Made by a program: the position numbers and the translations under genes | Shown: positions 44,903-53,895 of the stretch, piece by piece | Position numbering within the stretch: the first letter of the stretch is position 1 | How the letters are laid out: every line of letters starts with the position of its first letter | Assembly: GCF_000482845.1 (NCBI RefSeq) | Contig: NZ_AXWV01000018.1 | Span: 1-64,000, forward strand | DNA from: Anaerobiospirillum succiniciproducens DSM 6400 | Lineage (GTDB): Bacteria; Pseudomonadota; Gammaproteobacteria; Enterobacterales; Succinivibrionaceae | Length of the DNA: 64,000 nt | Direction of reading: 5' to 3' | The notes under the pieces: model-generated | The model's input: the letters and a program-made list of their open reading frames with translations, nothing else | What the model was told of the DNA's origin: nothing | The model's database searches: none

Positions 44903-46231
44903 TTAAACCTTGTTACGGAAGATTGTTGGCAGCTCGTTGGCATCATTCCAATCATCGCCAACAGCCTTGTTACCAAGTGAGGCTTCCTTAGCTTCAATGT
45001 TGGAGTAGCCAGTTGGAGCCATACCAGTTGCCTGGGAGTAGTTGCGACCAGGAACTGACTGTGGGCGCTGTGCTGGAACATCCTGTGGCATGCGCTGCTG
45101 AGCAGGAGCATAACCATTCATCTGAGCCTGTCTAAAGAAACCAGGATCCTGTGGAGCTGATGGGCTATTGCGTCGATTGTTGACACTTGAGCGCACTGCA
45201 GCTGCAGCATTGTCCTTAGAGTTAGACTCTGAACCAGAGATACCAGTAATCAGAATAGTAACCACGATCTGATCTTCAGCGATTTGATCGTCGAAAATAA
45301 TACCGTACTTGCAGTCTGCCTCGTCATCAGCGTAGTTCTGAATTTCCTTACAGATCTGCTCCCACTTAGCAATTGGGAAGTTATGGTTAATACGTGCGTT
45401 CACGAGCAGACCGGTTGCACTCTTAATATCAACCTGATCAATCAGAGGTGAGTGAATAGCACGCTGTACAGCATCTTCAATGAAGTTTGCACCCTGACCT
45501 ACACCGTTACCGATCATGGCATGGCCACGACCACGGGTAATGGTCTTAACGTCAGAGAAGTCCAGGTTAATGTAACCAGGAGCAGTAATAGAATCGGTAA
45601 TGCCCTTAACAGCATTTAACAATACATCGTTAGCCTCGTTGAAGGCGTTGATGATTGAGATGTTTGAACCTAAGTTCTTAAGGAGCTTGTCGTTATCAAT
45701 AACGATAAGAGAGTCAACGTGCTTTGACAGCTCGGTAATACCAGCCTCAGCATTAACCATCTTACGACGGCCTTCGAAGTTGAAAGGCTTAGTAACAACA
45801 GCAATGGTGATAGCACCAGTCTCTTTGGCGATTTCTGCAATGATAGGAGCAGCACCAGTACCGGTACCACCGCCCATGCCGGCAGTAATGAAAACTAAGT
45901 CAGAATTAAAGAGTAACTTCTTAATATCTTCCTTACTTTCCTCAGCAGCCTTACGACCCTTATTTGGATCACAACCTGCGCCTAAACCGTTAGTCAGCTT
46001 AACGCCGATCTGTACCTTTAATGGGGCAGTTGAGCGGTTTAAAGCCTGAGCATCGGTGTTTACGGCAATAAACTCAACTCCGGTGAGACTTTGATTGATC
46101 ATGTGCTGCAGTGAGTTACCACCGCCGCCGCCTACACCTAAAACACGAATCACGCACTTTTGAGCAGAGTGAATGCCTGCTTCAGTTCCGGCAGTACTTG
46201 GGACTACTGAATCCACAACAAAATCGTCCAT
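44903..46231 (-). CDS. ftsZ: Cell division protein FtsZ (copy 1)
   Basis: The 442-residue GTPase forms the Z ring. IRVLGVGGGGGNSLQHM, FIAVNTDAQALNRS, GLGAG, the tubulin signature GMGGGTGTGAAPIIAEIAK, TKPFNFEG, ITELSKHVDSLI, NDKLLKNLG and the T7 loop NLDFSDV are all canonical and closer to E. coli FtsZ than copy 2. A linker from about residue 330, rich in Gln/Pro/Ala/Asn, leads to the C-terminal peptide ELPTIFRNKV. It corresponds in position to the E. coli FtsA/ZipA-binding peptide (DIPAFLRKQ) but differs in sequence. It lies downstream of ftsQ-ftsA as in other dcw clusters, with a 415-bp gap to ftsA. Confidence 0.97.
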   Translation of the reverse strand: MDDFVVDSVVPSTAGTEAGIHSAQKCVIRVLGVGGGGGNSLQHMINQSLTGVEFIAVNTDAQALNRSTAPLKVQIGVKLTNGLGAGCDPNKGRKAAEESKEDIKKLLFNSDLVFITAGMGGGTGTGAAPIIAEIAKETGAITIAVVTKPFNFEGRRKMVNAEAGITELSKHVDSLIVIDNDKLLKNLGSNISIINAFNEANDVLLNAVKGITDSITAPGYINLDFSDVKTITRGRGHAMIGNGVGQGANFIEDAVQRAIHSPLIDQVDIKSATGLLVNARINHNFPIAKWEQICKEIQNYADDEADCKYGIIFDDQIAEDQIVVTILITGISGSESNSKDNAAAAVRSSVNNRRNSPSAPQDPGFFRQAQMNGYAPAQQRMPQDVPAQRPQSVPGRNYSQATGMAPTGYSNIEAKEASLGNKAVGDDWNDANELPTIFRNKV

Positions 46232-46646
46232 AAAACTCCCATAAGGTAGATACTGAGCATCTTACTTAACATTAGTGTGTCGTACATTATACCCTTAAAA
46301 CTCTGCAAATATCATCATCGTAGCCTCACAAAGATGACTAATATGTGGAATCTCGCACAGTTTTGGTACAGGCCTAGGGTATTAAGGCCTAACAAAATAG
46401 CTTCAACACGCCATTTTGTCTCATTTTTAGAGGTGGCTAAATTGCAAGTATGCCATGTATAAAAGCCACATAAAAAATCTTATAGCAGTCAAAACATCGA
46501 GTTTTACATGATTATTTGCATATGTATGCATAATCTTGCTCGTTGTTAAATGACCGCACGCACTTATCTTAACGTGTACATTCTTAGCAATTCACGATAG
46601 AACTACACATATTCATCGTTAAGAAGTGCGCTACTTATTTTGCAAA
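46232..46646. other. ftsA-ftsZ gap
   Basis: No gene is seen. The motif AGGCCTAGGGTATTAA (46370-46385) followed by CACGCCATTTTGTC (46407-46420) closely resembles a pair at 21768-21811 in the mutH downstream gap. The ftsZ promoter is probably here. Confidence 0.5.
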
Positions 46647-47975
46647 CTAAAACTCGTGAGCAAGCCAGTTTCTAATCCAGGTGTAACCACGTTTAATCAC
46701 ACCATTAGAAGCCTTTTCTTCTTTTTGCATAGCTAAATTACGATGCTCTTGAGCTGTCAGTGAGTTAGCAAAACGCAAGAGACCTACAGCTGTGGCACAA
46801 TCAGGCTTTGCAACTTCATCAGATCCTGTTACACCGCAAGGAATACCAACGCGAGCCTTCACACGCTGGCTACTGTCACGAGGAGCAAGCATGTTAGAGG
46901 CTAAGGTTGCCATACCGCGTGTACAAGCAACACCGCCTGTGAGCACGAAACCAGCACCGAGAGTAATATCAATGCCCTCAGTACGCTTTTTGTGATCAAT
47001 ACGATCTGAAACTATCTTGAGAATGTCGCTAAGCTTAAGACCAATTACTTTGGCCAAATCACTAAAAGCAACAGCTCGAGGCTCCTCTCCGTTGTTAACT
47101 GGGATAGATAAGCCTTTGTTCTTATTTTCCTCAGTTAATAATGCTGGATGAGCTAAGCCATAATTAACCTTGATCATCTCGGCAGTAGACAGAGGAATGC
47201 CGTAACGAGTAGCAATCTCGCGAGTGATACCAGTGCCACCTTGCTCAACGCCGAAGGTCATCACAAGGTCATTTTGATCATAAACAGATACGTTTACAGA
47301 ACCACCACCGATATCAATTAAACAAACACCAATCTCTTTTTCTTCTTCGGTTAGGACTGCATCAGCAGCGGCAATACCTGAGTAGATTACATGATCAATG
47401 TTAAAACTCTTTGTAAGCTTGGTAAAAGCAGAGCGGAAGTTACTCTCTTGATCCTCATTACAGTTAATCAAGTGCGCATTTACCTTTAATCGTGAGCCAC
47501 GCATATTAATTGGGTCATCACGAGTAGTAGTGCCTGAAAGAGTATAGCTATTTGGAATAAGATGAATTAAATGCTTGTACTCGCCAAAGACAATTGCACG
47601 CACATCTTCAATAGCATGGTCACGATCAGATACAGTTACATATGAGGTAGGAACAGTTGCGGAACCAGACTCATTACATGATTCAATATGGCGACCAGAA
47701 ATGCCCATTACGCAATGAGAGAAAGTTCTACCTGTTTTATTCTCGTAATCGTCAATCAATTCAGCAAGCTTGTCAGCAAGCTTATCGATACTGCTTACTG
47801 AAGAATTACTTACACCTGATGAGGACACTTCAGCATAGTAACTGATGTTTACAATATTTTCCTCATCAACGCTGCCTGCAATAAGACGAATCTTAGAGGT
47901 GCCAATATCGACTGCTACCAAAGGATCTGGGGCGTTGTCATGATCTTTAGCCGCCTTGTCCCCTTTTAAAAACAT
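46647..47975 (-). CDS. ftsA: Cell division protein FtsA
   Basis: The 442-residue actin-like protein tethers FtsZ to the membrane and recruits late divisome proteins. The phosphate-1 motif VAVDIGTSKIRLIAG, VMGISGRHIES, phosphate-2 VCLIDIGGGSVNVSVY and the adenosine motif GFVLTGGVACTRGM are present. The C-terminal amphipathic membrane helix (KRGYTWIRNWLAHEF) resembles the E. coli end. It is slightly longer than E. coli (420). It lies between ftsQ (223 bp upstream) and ftsZ. Confidence 0.97.
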   Translation of the reverse strand: MFLKGDKAAKDHDNAPDPLVAVDIGTSKIRLIAGSVDEENIVNISYYAEVSSSGVSNSSVSSIDKLADKLAELIDDYENKTGRTFSHCVMGISGRHIESCNESGSATVPTSYVTVSDRDHAIEDVRAIVFGEYKHLIHLIPNSYTLSGTTTRDDPINMRGSRLKVNAHLINCNEDQESNFRSAFTKLTKSFNIDHVIYSGIAAADAVLTEEEKEIGVCLIDIGGGSVNVSVYDQNDLVMTFGVEQGGTGITREIATRYGIPLSTAEMIKVNYGLAHPALLTEENKNKGLSIPVNNGEEPRAVAFSDLAKVIGLKLSDILKIVSDRIDHKKRTEGIDITLGAGFVLTGGVACTRGMATLASNMLAPRDSSQRVKARVGIPCGVTGSDEVAKPDCATAVGLLRFANSLTAQEHRNLAMQKEEKASNGVIKRGYTWIRNWLAHEF

Positions 47976-48198
47976 GCAATATCTCCTGTCCTCTTGACTG
48001 ACTTGTTCAGGGGTTGCACTCCCTGATAGCTGTATGACCTAGTTATTTAGATCGCCATTCTATCTAAATAGCTAAATCTTATCCGGTAGAAACACAAATA
48101 TGTTGCCATTCAGTGCATGGTCTTTGTCGTTAATACGTCATGAAGCTTAAATCACTTATCGTGCACAAAACACTAAAGATACTTAAAAGCAAAATTAC

Positions 48199-48978
48199 CT
48201 ATTGAGGCGCGACCGTTTCAGGTGGATTACGGTCACCCACTGCAAAACCATTGACATAGCGCAAATCTACATAGGAAATCTCGTTGAGCTTCAATTTGGT
48301 CTGAGGGAATGCTAGAAGAAAACGTTTAAGGCGAATAAAAGGCATATCTTCTGTCGCGGCACGACCTAAGATAAGCCAAACATCTCCCTCAAGTAATATA
48401 CGATAGCCGCGCGTTGCATCTAAGTGCACTTCGCGAATCATATATTGTGTGCCCTTAGTCATCTCAATAAACTTCGCGGCATGTGCATATAAACCAGCGG
48501 CCAATGTGTCATGCTGCGCACTTAAGGTAACTAATGGCAAATTAAATCTTTGCATATCAGGATAGAACACGCTTTCACTAAGCGCATCGTAATATCCTGA
48601 GTTTCGCCAGCGTGCTGAGGCGTGATGCTCTTCAATCACCACGCTTAAAGTGTCAGGCATTTTCTTTCTTACTGAAACCTTGCTCACCCACGGCATACGC
48701 AATAAAGCATTATGCACAGGAGCTAGATCCAGCGCTACCAAGTTCTTACCGGCAGCTATCTTAGCTACAGTATCAATGATCTCTTCTTTAGTTAGAAACT
48801 CAAACTCACCTTCAACAGTGACACGAGAAATCGGAAAAGTCTGCTCTGACTTAGCGTAGTCAAAGAGTAGCTCATATCCTTTGATAGAGACTAAGAGAAA
48901 GCCTACAAAGAAGAGCACAGACAAGATAAATCCTGCTCTACTTCTACGTCTGCGTGAACGCTGCTTTCCTATCGCCAC
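48199..48978 (-). CDS. ftsQ: Cell division protein FtsQ
   Basis: The 259-residue bitopic protein links early and late divisome proteins through FtsB/FtsL. A short basic cytoplasmic tail (GKQRSRRRRSR) is followed by a single membrane helix (about residues 16-38) and a periplasmic POTRA domain (ISRVTVEGEFEFLTKEEI, MPWVSKVSVRKKMPDTL). DLRYVNGFAVG at the end is typical. It directly follows murC (160 bp); the ddlB gene that separates them in E. coli is absent. Confidence 0.95.
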   Translation of the reverse strand: MAIGKQRSRRRRSRAGFILSVLFFVGFLLVSIKGYELLFDYAKSEQTFPISRVTVEGEFEFLTKEEIIDTVAKIAAGKNLVALDLAPVHNALLRMPWVSKVSVRKKMPDTLSVVIEEHHASARWRNSGYYDALSESVFYPDMQRFNLPLVTLSAQHDTLAAGLYAHAAKFIEMTKGTQYMIREVHLDATRGYRILLEGDVWLILGRAATEDMPFIRLKRFLLAFPQTKLKLNEISYVDLRYVNGFAVGDRNPPETVAPQ

Positions 48979-49138
48979 TTTGCCGTTCCTAAATACTGAA
49001 ACTACTTAACTGTAGGTTAACACCTAAACATTGCACTATAGTGAATGATATATGGCAAACAAACAAAAACGCAAGATTGGATGCTAAACAAGATTCTTTT
49101 TAGCACCCATCATTCACTATCAGCATTGAAAATAATGC

Positions 49139-50587
49139 TTAGGCTTTCTTAATAAAATCGCGATCTGACTTATCCCAACGCTGTGTCAGCATACCTGCAA
49201 CCTGAACTACATTGCCTGCACCTTGAGTAAGCACAATATCGCCCTCTTCACACAATGCATCTAACAGTTCAGGCACCTCTTGAACAGACTCAACAAAGTG
49301 AGGTTCAATGCGACCTTGAGATCTGATGGAGTGGCACAGATGACGACCATCAGCACCAGGAATTTTAGACTCACCAGCAGAGTAAACCTCAACTAAGATA
49401 AGCACATCTACCTGCTGTAAAGTCTTTACAAAGTCTTCATAGAGATCACGGGTACGGCTATAGCGGTGAGGCTGGAATACCATGACCAAGCGTCTTGTTG
49501 GCCAACCCTCACGAATTGCTTTAATCGTTGCATTAACCTCTGATGGGTGATGCCCGTAGTCATCGACAATGCTAACTAGACCCTTAGGAGCTAAGTATCT
49601 GCCATAACGCTGGAAGCGACGACCTACACCTTCAAAATGTTCTAAAGCACTTAAGATAAACTTCTCTTCAATGCCTTCTTCAAGCGCCACGGCGATCGCG
49701 GCTGTAGCATTTTTGGCCATATGAAGTCCTGGCAAAGGCAGCTTCACATTTAGATCATTACCATTCTTACGCTTGACAGTAAACAATGAACCTGCCGCCA
49801 TCTGAATGAAGTTAGTGACCTGTAAGTCAGCTTTCTCACTAACGCCATAAGTAATTACTTGACGACCAATTCTTGGAATAATGCTCTCTACAGTTGGATC
49901 ATCAATACAAACTACAGCCACACCATAGAATGGTAAGTTGTGCAGGAACTGTACAAAGGTATCAGTTAACTTATTAAAGTCACCGCCGTAGGTCTCAAGA
50001 TGATCTGGCTCGATATTGGTAACTACAGTTAACATTGGCTGCAGATGTAAGAATGAAGCATCAGACTCATCTGCCTCAGCAATTAAGAAGCGGCTTGTGC
50101 CTAAGCGTGCATTTGTGCCTGCTGAGTTGAGCAGTCCTCCAATAACGAAAGTTGGATCCAGTGCTGCTTCAGCAAAGATAGAGGAGATTAATGAGGTAGT
50201 AGTGGTTTTACCATGAGTACCTGCTACAGCAATGCCGTAACGGTAACGCATTAACTCACCTAGCATCTCGGCACGGCGCACCACAGGAATACGGCGCTCT
50301 ACGGCTGCATCGATTTCAGGGTTACCCTTGTGGATAGCAGAAGATACCACCACGACCGAAGCACCCTCGATATTTTCAGCCTTATGGCCAATAAAAATTT
50401 TAATACCAAGAGAGGCTAAACGTTGTGTAACCTTGCCATCTGCAATGTCAGAGCCTGAGACCTCATAACCCTCATTTTTTAATACTTCAGCAATACCGCA
50501 CATGCCTGAGCCGCCAATACCAACAAAATGGATGCGACGCACCTTGTGCATATGAGGAACCTTTTCAAAATTAGGCATTTTGTTCAT
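49139..50587 (-). CDS. murC: UDP-N-acetylmuramate-L-alanine ligase
   Basis: The 482-residue Mur ligase adds L-Ala to UDP-MurNAc. [16 protein letters not shown] opens the Rossmann-like domain. The ATP loop [10 protein letters not shown] is at residues 122-131. [27 protein letters not shown], the C-terminal [10 protein letters not shown] and FQPHRYSRT are canonical for MurC. Length matches E. coli (491). Met1 and Met4 are both possible starts; the ribosome binding site is weak. murG lies upstream beyond a 780-bp gap containing tandem repeats, and ftsQ follows. Confidence 0.97.
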   Translation of the reverse strand: MNKMPNFEKVPHMHKVRRIHFVGIGGSGMCGIAEVLKNEGYEVSGSDIADGKVTQRLASLGIKIFIGHKAENIEGASVVVVSSAIHKGNPEIDAAVERRIPVVRRAEMLGELMRYRYGIAVAGTHGKTTTTSLISSIFAEAALDPTFVIGGLLNSAGTNARLGTSRFLIAEADESDASFLHLQPMLTVVTNIEPDHLETYGGDFNKLTDTFVQFLHNLPFYGVAVVCIDDPTVESIIPRIGRQVITYGVSEKADLQVTNFIQMAAGSLFTVKRKNGNDLNVKLPLPGLHMAKNATAAIAVALEEGIEEKFILSALEHFEGVGRRFQRYGRYLAPKGLVSIVDDYGHHPSEVNATIKAIREGWPTRRLVMVFQPHRYSRTRDLYEDFVKTLQQVDVLILVEVYSAGESKIPGADGRHLCHSIRSQGRIEPHFVESVQEVPELLDALCEEGDIVLTQGAGNVVQVAGMLTQRWDKSDRDFIKKA

Positions 50588-51130
50588 AACAATCTCAGGC
50601 TATCTCAGCCTTATAAAAATTTAAGCAATGGCTAGCGCGTTAGTATTAGTAACTTATATCCCATGTACTAGGAAAACTCATAATCGCTACTTTAGGCAGC
50701 GAACATCCTAGTTTTTGCCACAGATTAACATCGTGAGACTAAAGAGTAGTTGCTAGACAAACAAGCAAAATATGCCAAGCACTAACTGTAAGTATCGTAA
50801 CTTAGCCGTTAGTAATAAAAGCGCTACTAACCTTTAAAGCAACTGTCGAAATCCAACCAGCAATATAAGGTCTATAAAATGCCTTACACCGCCCACGCAT
50901 AAACACTATTAAAACCGTATCTACAAGCGCTTTCACTGCTGATTTCTTTTCGACAAGTGCCTTTAGTGAATAGAAAAGCAAAACTATGATCTTAGTCTAA
51001 AATTGCCTTACTGACAAATGCCTGTTAAATCACCCTCATTATTTATGCCCTGCACAGTCCCAAAACGAGAGCAATTAACAGCAAATCCATAAAGACGTTA
51101 AGAATGGATGTCTTTGACAGCATATATAAG

Positions 51131-51154
51131 CAAAACCCAGCTAATAAGCTGGGT
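51131..51154 (-). terminator. Hairpin terminator after murG and the repeats
   Basis: ACCCAGCT-aata-AGCTGGGT is a perfect 8-bp stem followed on the minus strand by TTTTG. It would end a transcript coming from murG through the repeats. Confidence 0.55.
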
Positions 51155-51290
51155 GTGCAATAAGCTTGGCTAGCAATAAGCTGAGTGTTCAATAGGCTTG
51201 GCAAGCAACAAGCTGGGGGTGCAATAGACTTGCATGCAGCAAGCTGGGTGTGCAATAGGCTTGGCAAGCAACAAGCTGGGCACGCAATAA
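51139..51290. repeat. 32-bp tandem repeats, about 4.5 copies
   Basis: Units of 31-32 bp begin AAGCTGGGTGTGCAATA and continue GGCTTGGCAAGCAAC with small changes. They fill the murG-murC gap. One frame stays open through part of the array and gives a Cys/Leu-rich peptide, which I regard as an artefact. Confidence 0.85.
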
Positions 51291-51367
51291 GACATAGGCA
51301 TAACGCTGCGCAGTACGCCAAAAGACTCTGTCATTGCAGCGCAGCACTAAGAGCTGTTTAGTTGGCT

Positions 51368-52438
51368 CTACTTGTTGGCGAGCTCTTCAGCAATATCAGC
51401 TACACGAGTGGTTGCATCAAGCTTGGCAGCCTTTGCAGCAGCCTCGGACATAGCCTTTAGAGTCTGAGGATTTCTTAGCTCTACGATCAGCTGATGGAGA
51501 GCCTCACTTGTAAGCTCAGACTGTGGAAGCAGCTTTGCTGCGCCAACTGAAACTAAAGACTGGGCATTTTTGGTCTGATGATCATCTACAGCAGTTGGCA
51601 GCGGAACAAAGATAGCAGGTAGCTTTGCTGCGCTCACCTCAGAGACAGTAGAAGCGCCCGCACGACAGATGATTAAGTCGGCATTACGATAGGCAGAGGC
51701 CATATCCTCAACAAAGTCTGAAGTTACAAACTCGCACTTTACATTCTTGTAGAGCTGAGCTGTTTCCTCTGAGCGGTCTTTACCACACTGATGGAAGACA
51801 CTGACCTCATTGTCATTAAAGCCTTCTAAAGCTGCTGGCACTGCTTTATTTAAAGCAACTGCGCCTAATGAACCGCCAATTACCAAGATACGAGTCTTAC
51901 CATCCTCGTGCTCAAAGCTGCGCTCTTGACTATGCAAGGCAAGAATCTCAGAACGTACAGGATTACCTACACTTTCTACTTTTGGGCCATTAAAGGCATT
52001 GCCCACGCCTAGTAAGATCTTAGAGGCAAAGCGGGATAACAAACGGTTGGTTAAGCCTGCAGCTGCATTTTGCTCATGCAAAATAAGCGGAATACCACTT
52101 AAAGAGGCTGCAACACCACCAGGTCCTGAAGCATAGCCACCAAAGCCAATAACCACATCTGGCTTAAACTCTTTAATGACTTTCTTGGCCTGAGATACAG
52201 CATGCATCACCATAAACGGAGCCTTTAACAAAGACATAATGCCGTTACGACGCACACCTTTGACATCAATATAGTGAATATTAATGCCTGCAGCTGGCAC
52301 TACACGCTCTTCAATACGGCCACGGGTACCGAGCCACTCAACAGTATGGCCACGTGACTGCAGCTCTTTTACGATAGCCATTGCAGGGAATACATGGCCG
52401 CCGGTGCCGCCAGCCATGACTAAAACTCTCTTGCTCAT
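51368..52438 (-). CDS. murG: UDP-N-acetylglucosamine-undecaprenyl-pyrophosphoryl-MurNAc-pentapeptide transferase
   Basis: The 356-residue peripheral membrane GT28 enzyme converts lipid I to lipid II. VMAGGTGGHVFPAMAI, WLGTRGRIEERVVP, FGGYASGPGGVAA, LHEQNAAAGLTNRLL and CRAGASTVSEVSAAKLPAIFVPLPTAVDDHQT (quoted as separate motifs) are canonical. I start at the ATG at 52438 with GAGGG upstream; the open frame extends 11 codons further. Length equals E. coli (355). It follows ftsW after 164 bp, as usual for dcw. Confidence 0.97.
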   Translation of the reverse strand: MSKRVLVMAGGTGGHVFPAMAIVKELQSRGHTVEWLGTRGRIEERVVPAAGINIHYIDVKGVRRNGIMSLLKAPFMVMHAVSQAKKVIKEFKPDVVIGFGGYASGPGGVAASLSGIPLILHEQNAAAGLTNRLLSRFASKILLGVGNAFNGPKVESVGNPVRSEILALHSQERSFEHEDGKTRILVIGGSLGAVALNKAVPAALEGFNDNEVSVFHQCGKDRSEETAQLYKNVKCEFVTSDFVEDMASAYRNADLIICRAGASTVSEVSAAKLPAIFVPLPTAVDDHQTKNAQSLVSVGAAKLLPQSELTSEALHQLIVELRNPQTLKAMSEAAAKAAKLDATTRVADIAEELANK

Positions 52439-52602
52439 AGTACCCTCTAATGATTTTGTCCTAATTTTCACTTACCTTAGATAAGTGCCACTCAGTTAAG
52501 TATCCATAATTCTTACTGTAGCAATATGACTTAGACCATTACTTCTACAGCTTCAATTAAAAGCCCAACTTGCTGCGTATTGCTTAGGCTTTCCTATACC
52601 AG

Positions 52603-53766
52603 CTAATTATTGTATTTAAACTCACCAAGCTGTTCTGTACGCCATTCATAATCGATGCGCAAAAGTATGGCCACTGCCCAAATACAGACTACCAAGGATG
52701 AACCACCATAAGATACTAATGGCAATGTCAGACCTTTAGTTGGCAGACCACCTGAGGCTGCACCTATGTTAATTACAGTCTGCAAACAGAAGAATAAACC
52801 AATCGCAAAGGCCACATAGCCTTGGAACTGAGCTCTCTGACGTAAAATGCGTGTGGCTAAGATAATAGCCTTTGTCACTATGATGAACTCTAAGAAAATC
52901 ACAAAGCATACGCCAATAAAGCCACACTCTTCACCCAAGATTGAAGTGATGAAGTCAGTATGTGCCTCAGGCAAATAACCTAACTTGTGGATAGAGTTAC
53001 CAATACCATCGCCAGTTAAACCACCTCGACCGAATGCCATTAGAGATTGGGTAAGCTGATATCCAGAGCCAAAGCGATCTTGCCATGGGTCTAAGAAGGA
53101 GGTCACACGTGCAATACGGTACGGCTGGAAGATAATCATAAGGCCGCCAGCAGCAGCCACAAAGCACAGTGTAATAAGATACTTTAATAGACCTGCACCA
53201 GCTACAAACAAAATACCGAAGGTAATGGCGGTCACTACTACTAAGGAACCAAAGTCTGGCTGCAGCAAGAGTAAGAATGAAATACCCACTAAGAACATCA
53301 TTGGCTTAATAAAGCCTGCTTTCTCGTGACGCACCATCTCAATCTTACGGCTAGCATAGCTAGAGAAGTAAATAATCCACACCAGCTTCAAGATTTCTGC
53401 TGGCTGTAAATTAATTGGTCCTATAGCAATCCAGCGCTTAGCCTCATTAACCTCACGTCCTATGATGAGCACTAGCACCATCAAGAACAAGGCTATACCT
53501 AGTAAGGGCAAGGCCGCATCAAACCACGCTTTGGAGGGGATTGATGTCATCAAGAGCCCCCATACTACGGCCACGGAGACGAAGACTAATTGACGCTTGA
53601 AATAATAGTAAGAGTCACCTTTAGTGGTAAATGCCTCTTGTACTGAAGCAGATGAAATCAGCACGATAGAGATCAAGATCAGCAACAACGCAGTAAAGAT
53701 AATGACGCGATCGAAGTGAACGACGTGTTTAGTGTGTTGATCAATCTTGAACTTATGTTCTGACAT
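52603..53766 (-). CDS. ftsW: Septal peptidoglycan glycosyltransferase FtsW (SEDS family)
   Basis: The 387-residue integral membrane protein polymerises septal glycan with its partner FtsI. It has about ten hydrophobic segments. SEDS motifs are QLTQSLMAFGRGGLTGDGIGNS, LPEAHTDFITSILGEECGF and GLPTKGLTLPLVSYGGSS. It is slightly shorter than E. coli FtsW (414). It lies between murD and murG as in the standard dcw order. Confidence 0.97.
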   Translation of the reverse strand: MSEHKFKIDQHTKHVVHFDRVIIFTALLLILISIVLISSASVQEAFTTKGDSYYYFKRQLVFVSVAVVWGLLMTSIPSKAWFDAALPLLGIALFLMVLVLIIGREVNEAKRWIAIGPINLQPAEILKLVWIIYFSSYASRKIEMVRHEKAGFIKPMMFLVGISFLLLLQPDFGSLVVVTAITFGILFVAGAGLLKYLITLCFVAAAGGLMIIFQPYRIARVTSFLDPWQDRFGSGYQLTQSLMAFGRGGLTGDGIGNSIHKLGYLPEAHTDFITSILGEECGFIGVCFVIFLEFIIVTKAIILATRILRQRAQFQGYVAFAIGLFFCLQTVINIGAASGGLPTKGLTLPLVSYGGSSLVVCIWAVAILLRIDYEWRTEQLGEFKYNN

Positions 53767-53895
53767 GGCTATAGCACCTATCTAGAGGCAAAGCAGTATA
53801 GGAGAACGACTACTATCTAGCCATATCTAAAAATACAGCTAGATAGCACATCAAGCTTAAATGGCTAAGTGATACTAGCCTAAACTTAAGCTTGA

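Larger units (their letters stand above)
50588..51367. other. murG-murC gap with tandem repeats
   Basis: A 780-bp gap, unusual inside a dcw cluster, contains 32-bp tandem repeats (51139-51290) and a hairpin terminator (51131-51154) but no gene I can support. murC must therefore have its own promoter in the left part of this gap. Confidence 0.6.

Noticed and set aside
51043-51321. 92-codon Cys/Leu-rich frame in the murG-murC gap
   Set aside because: Arises from tandem repeats; no ribosome binding site or homology apparent.
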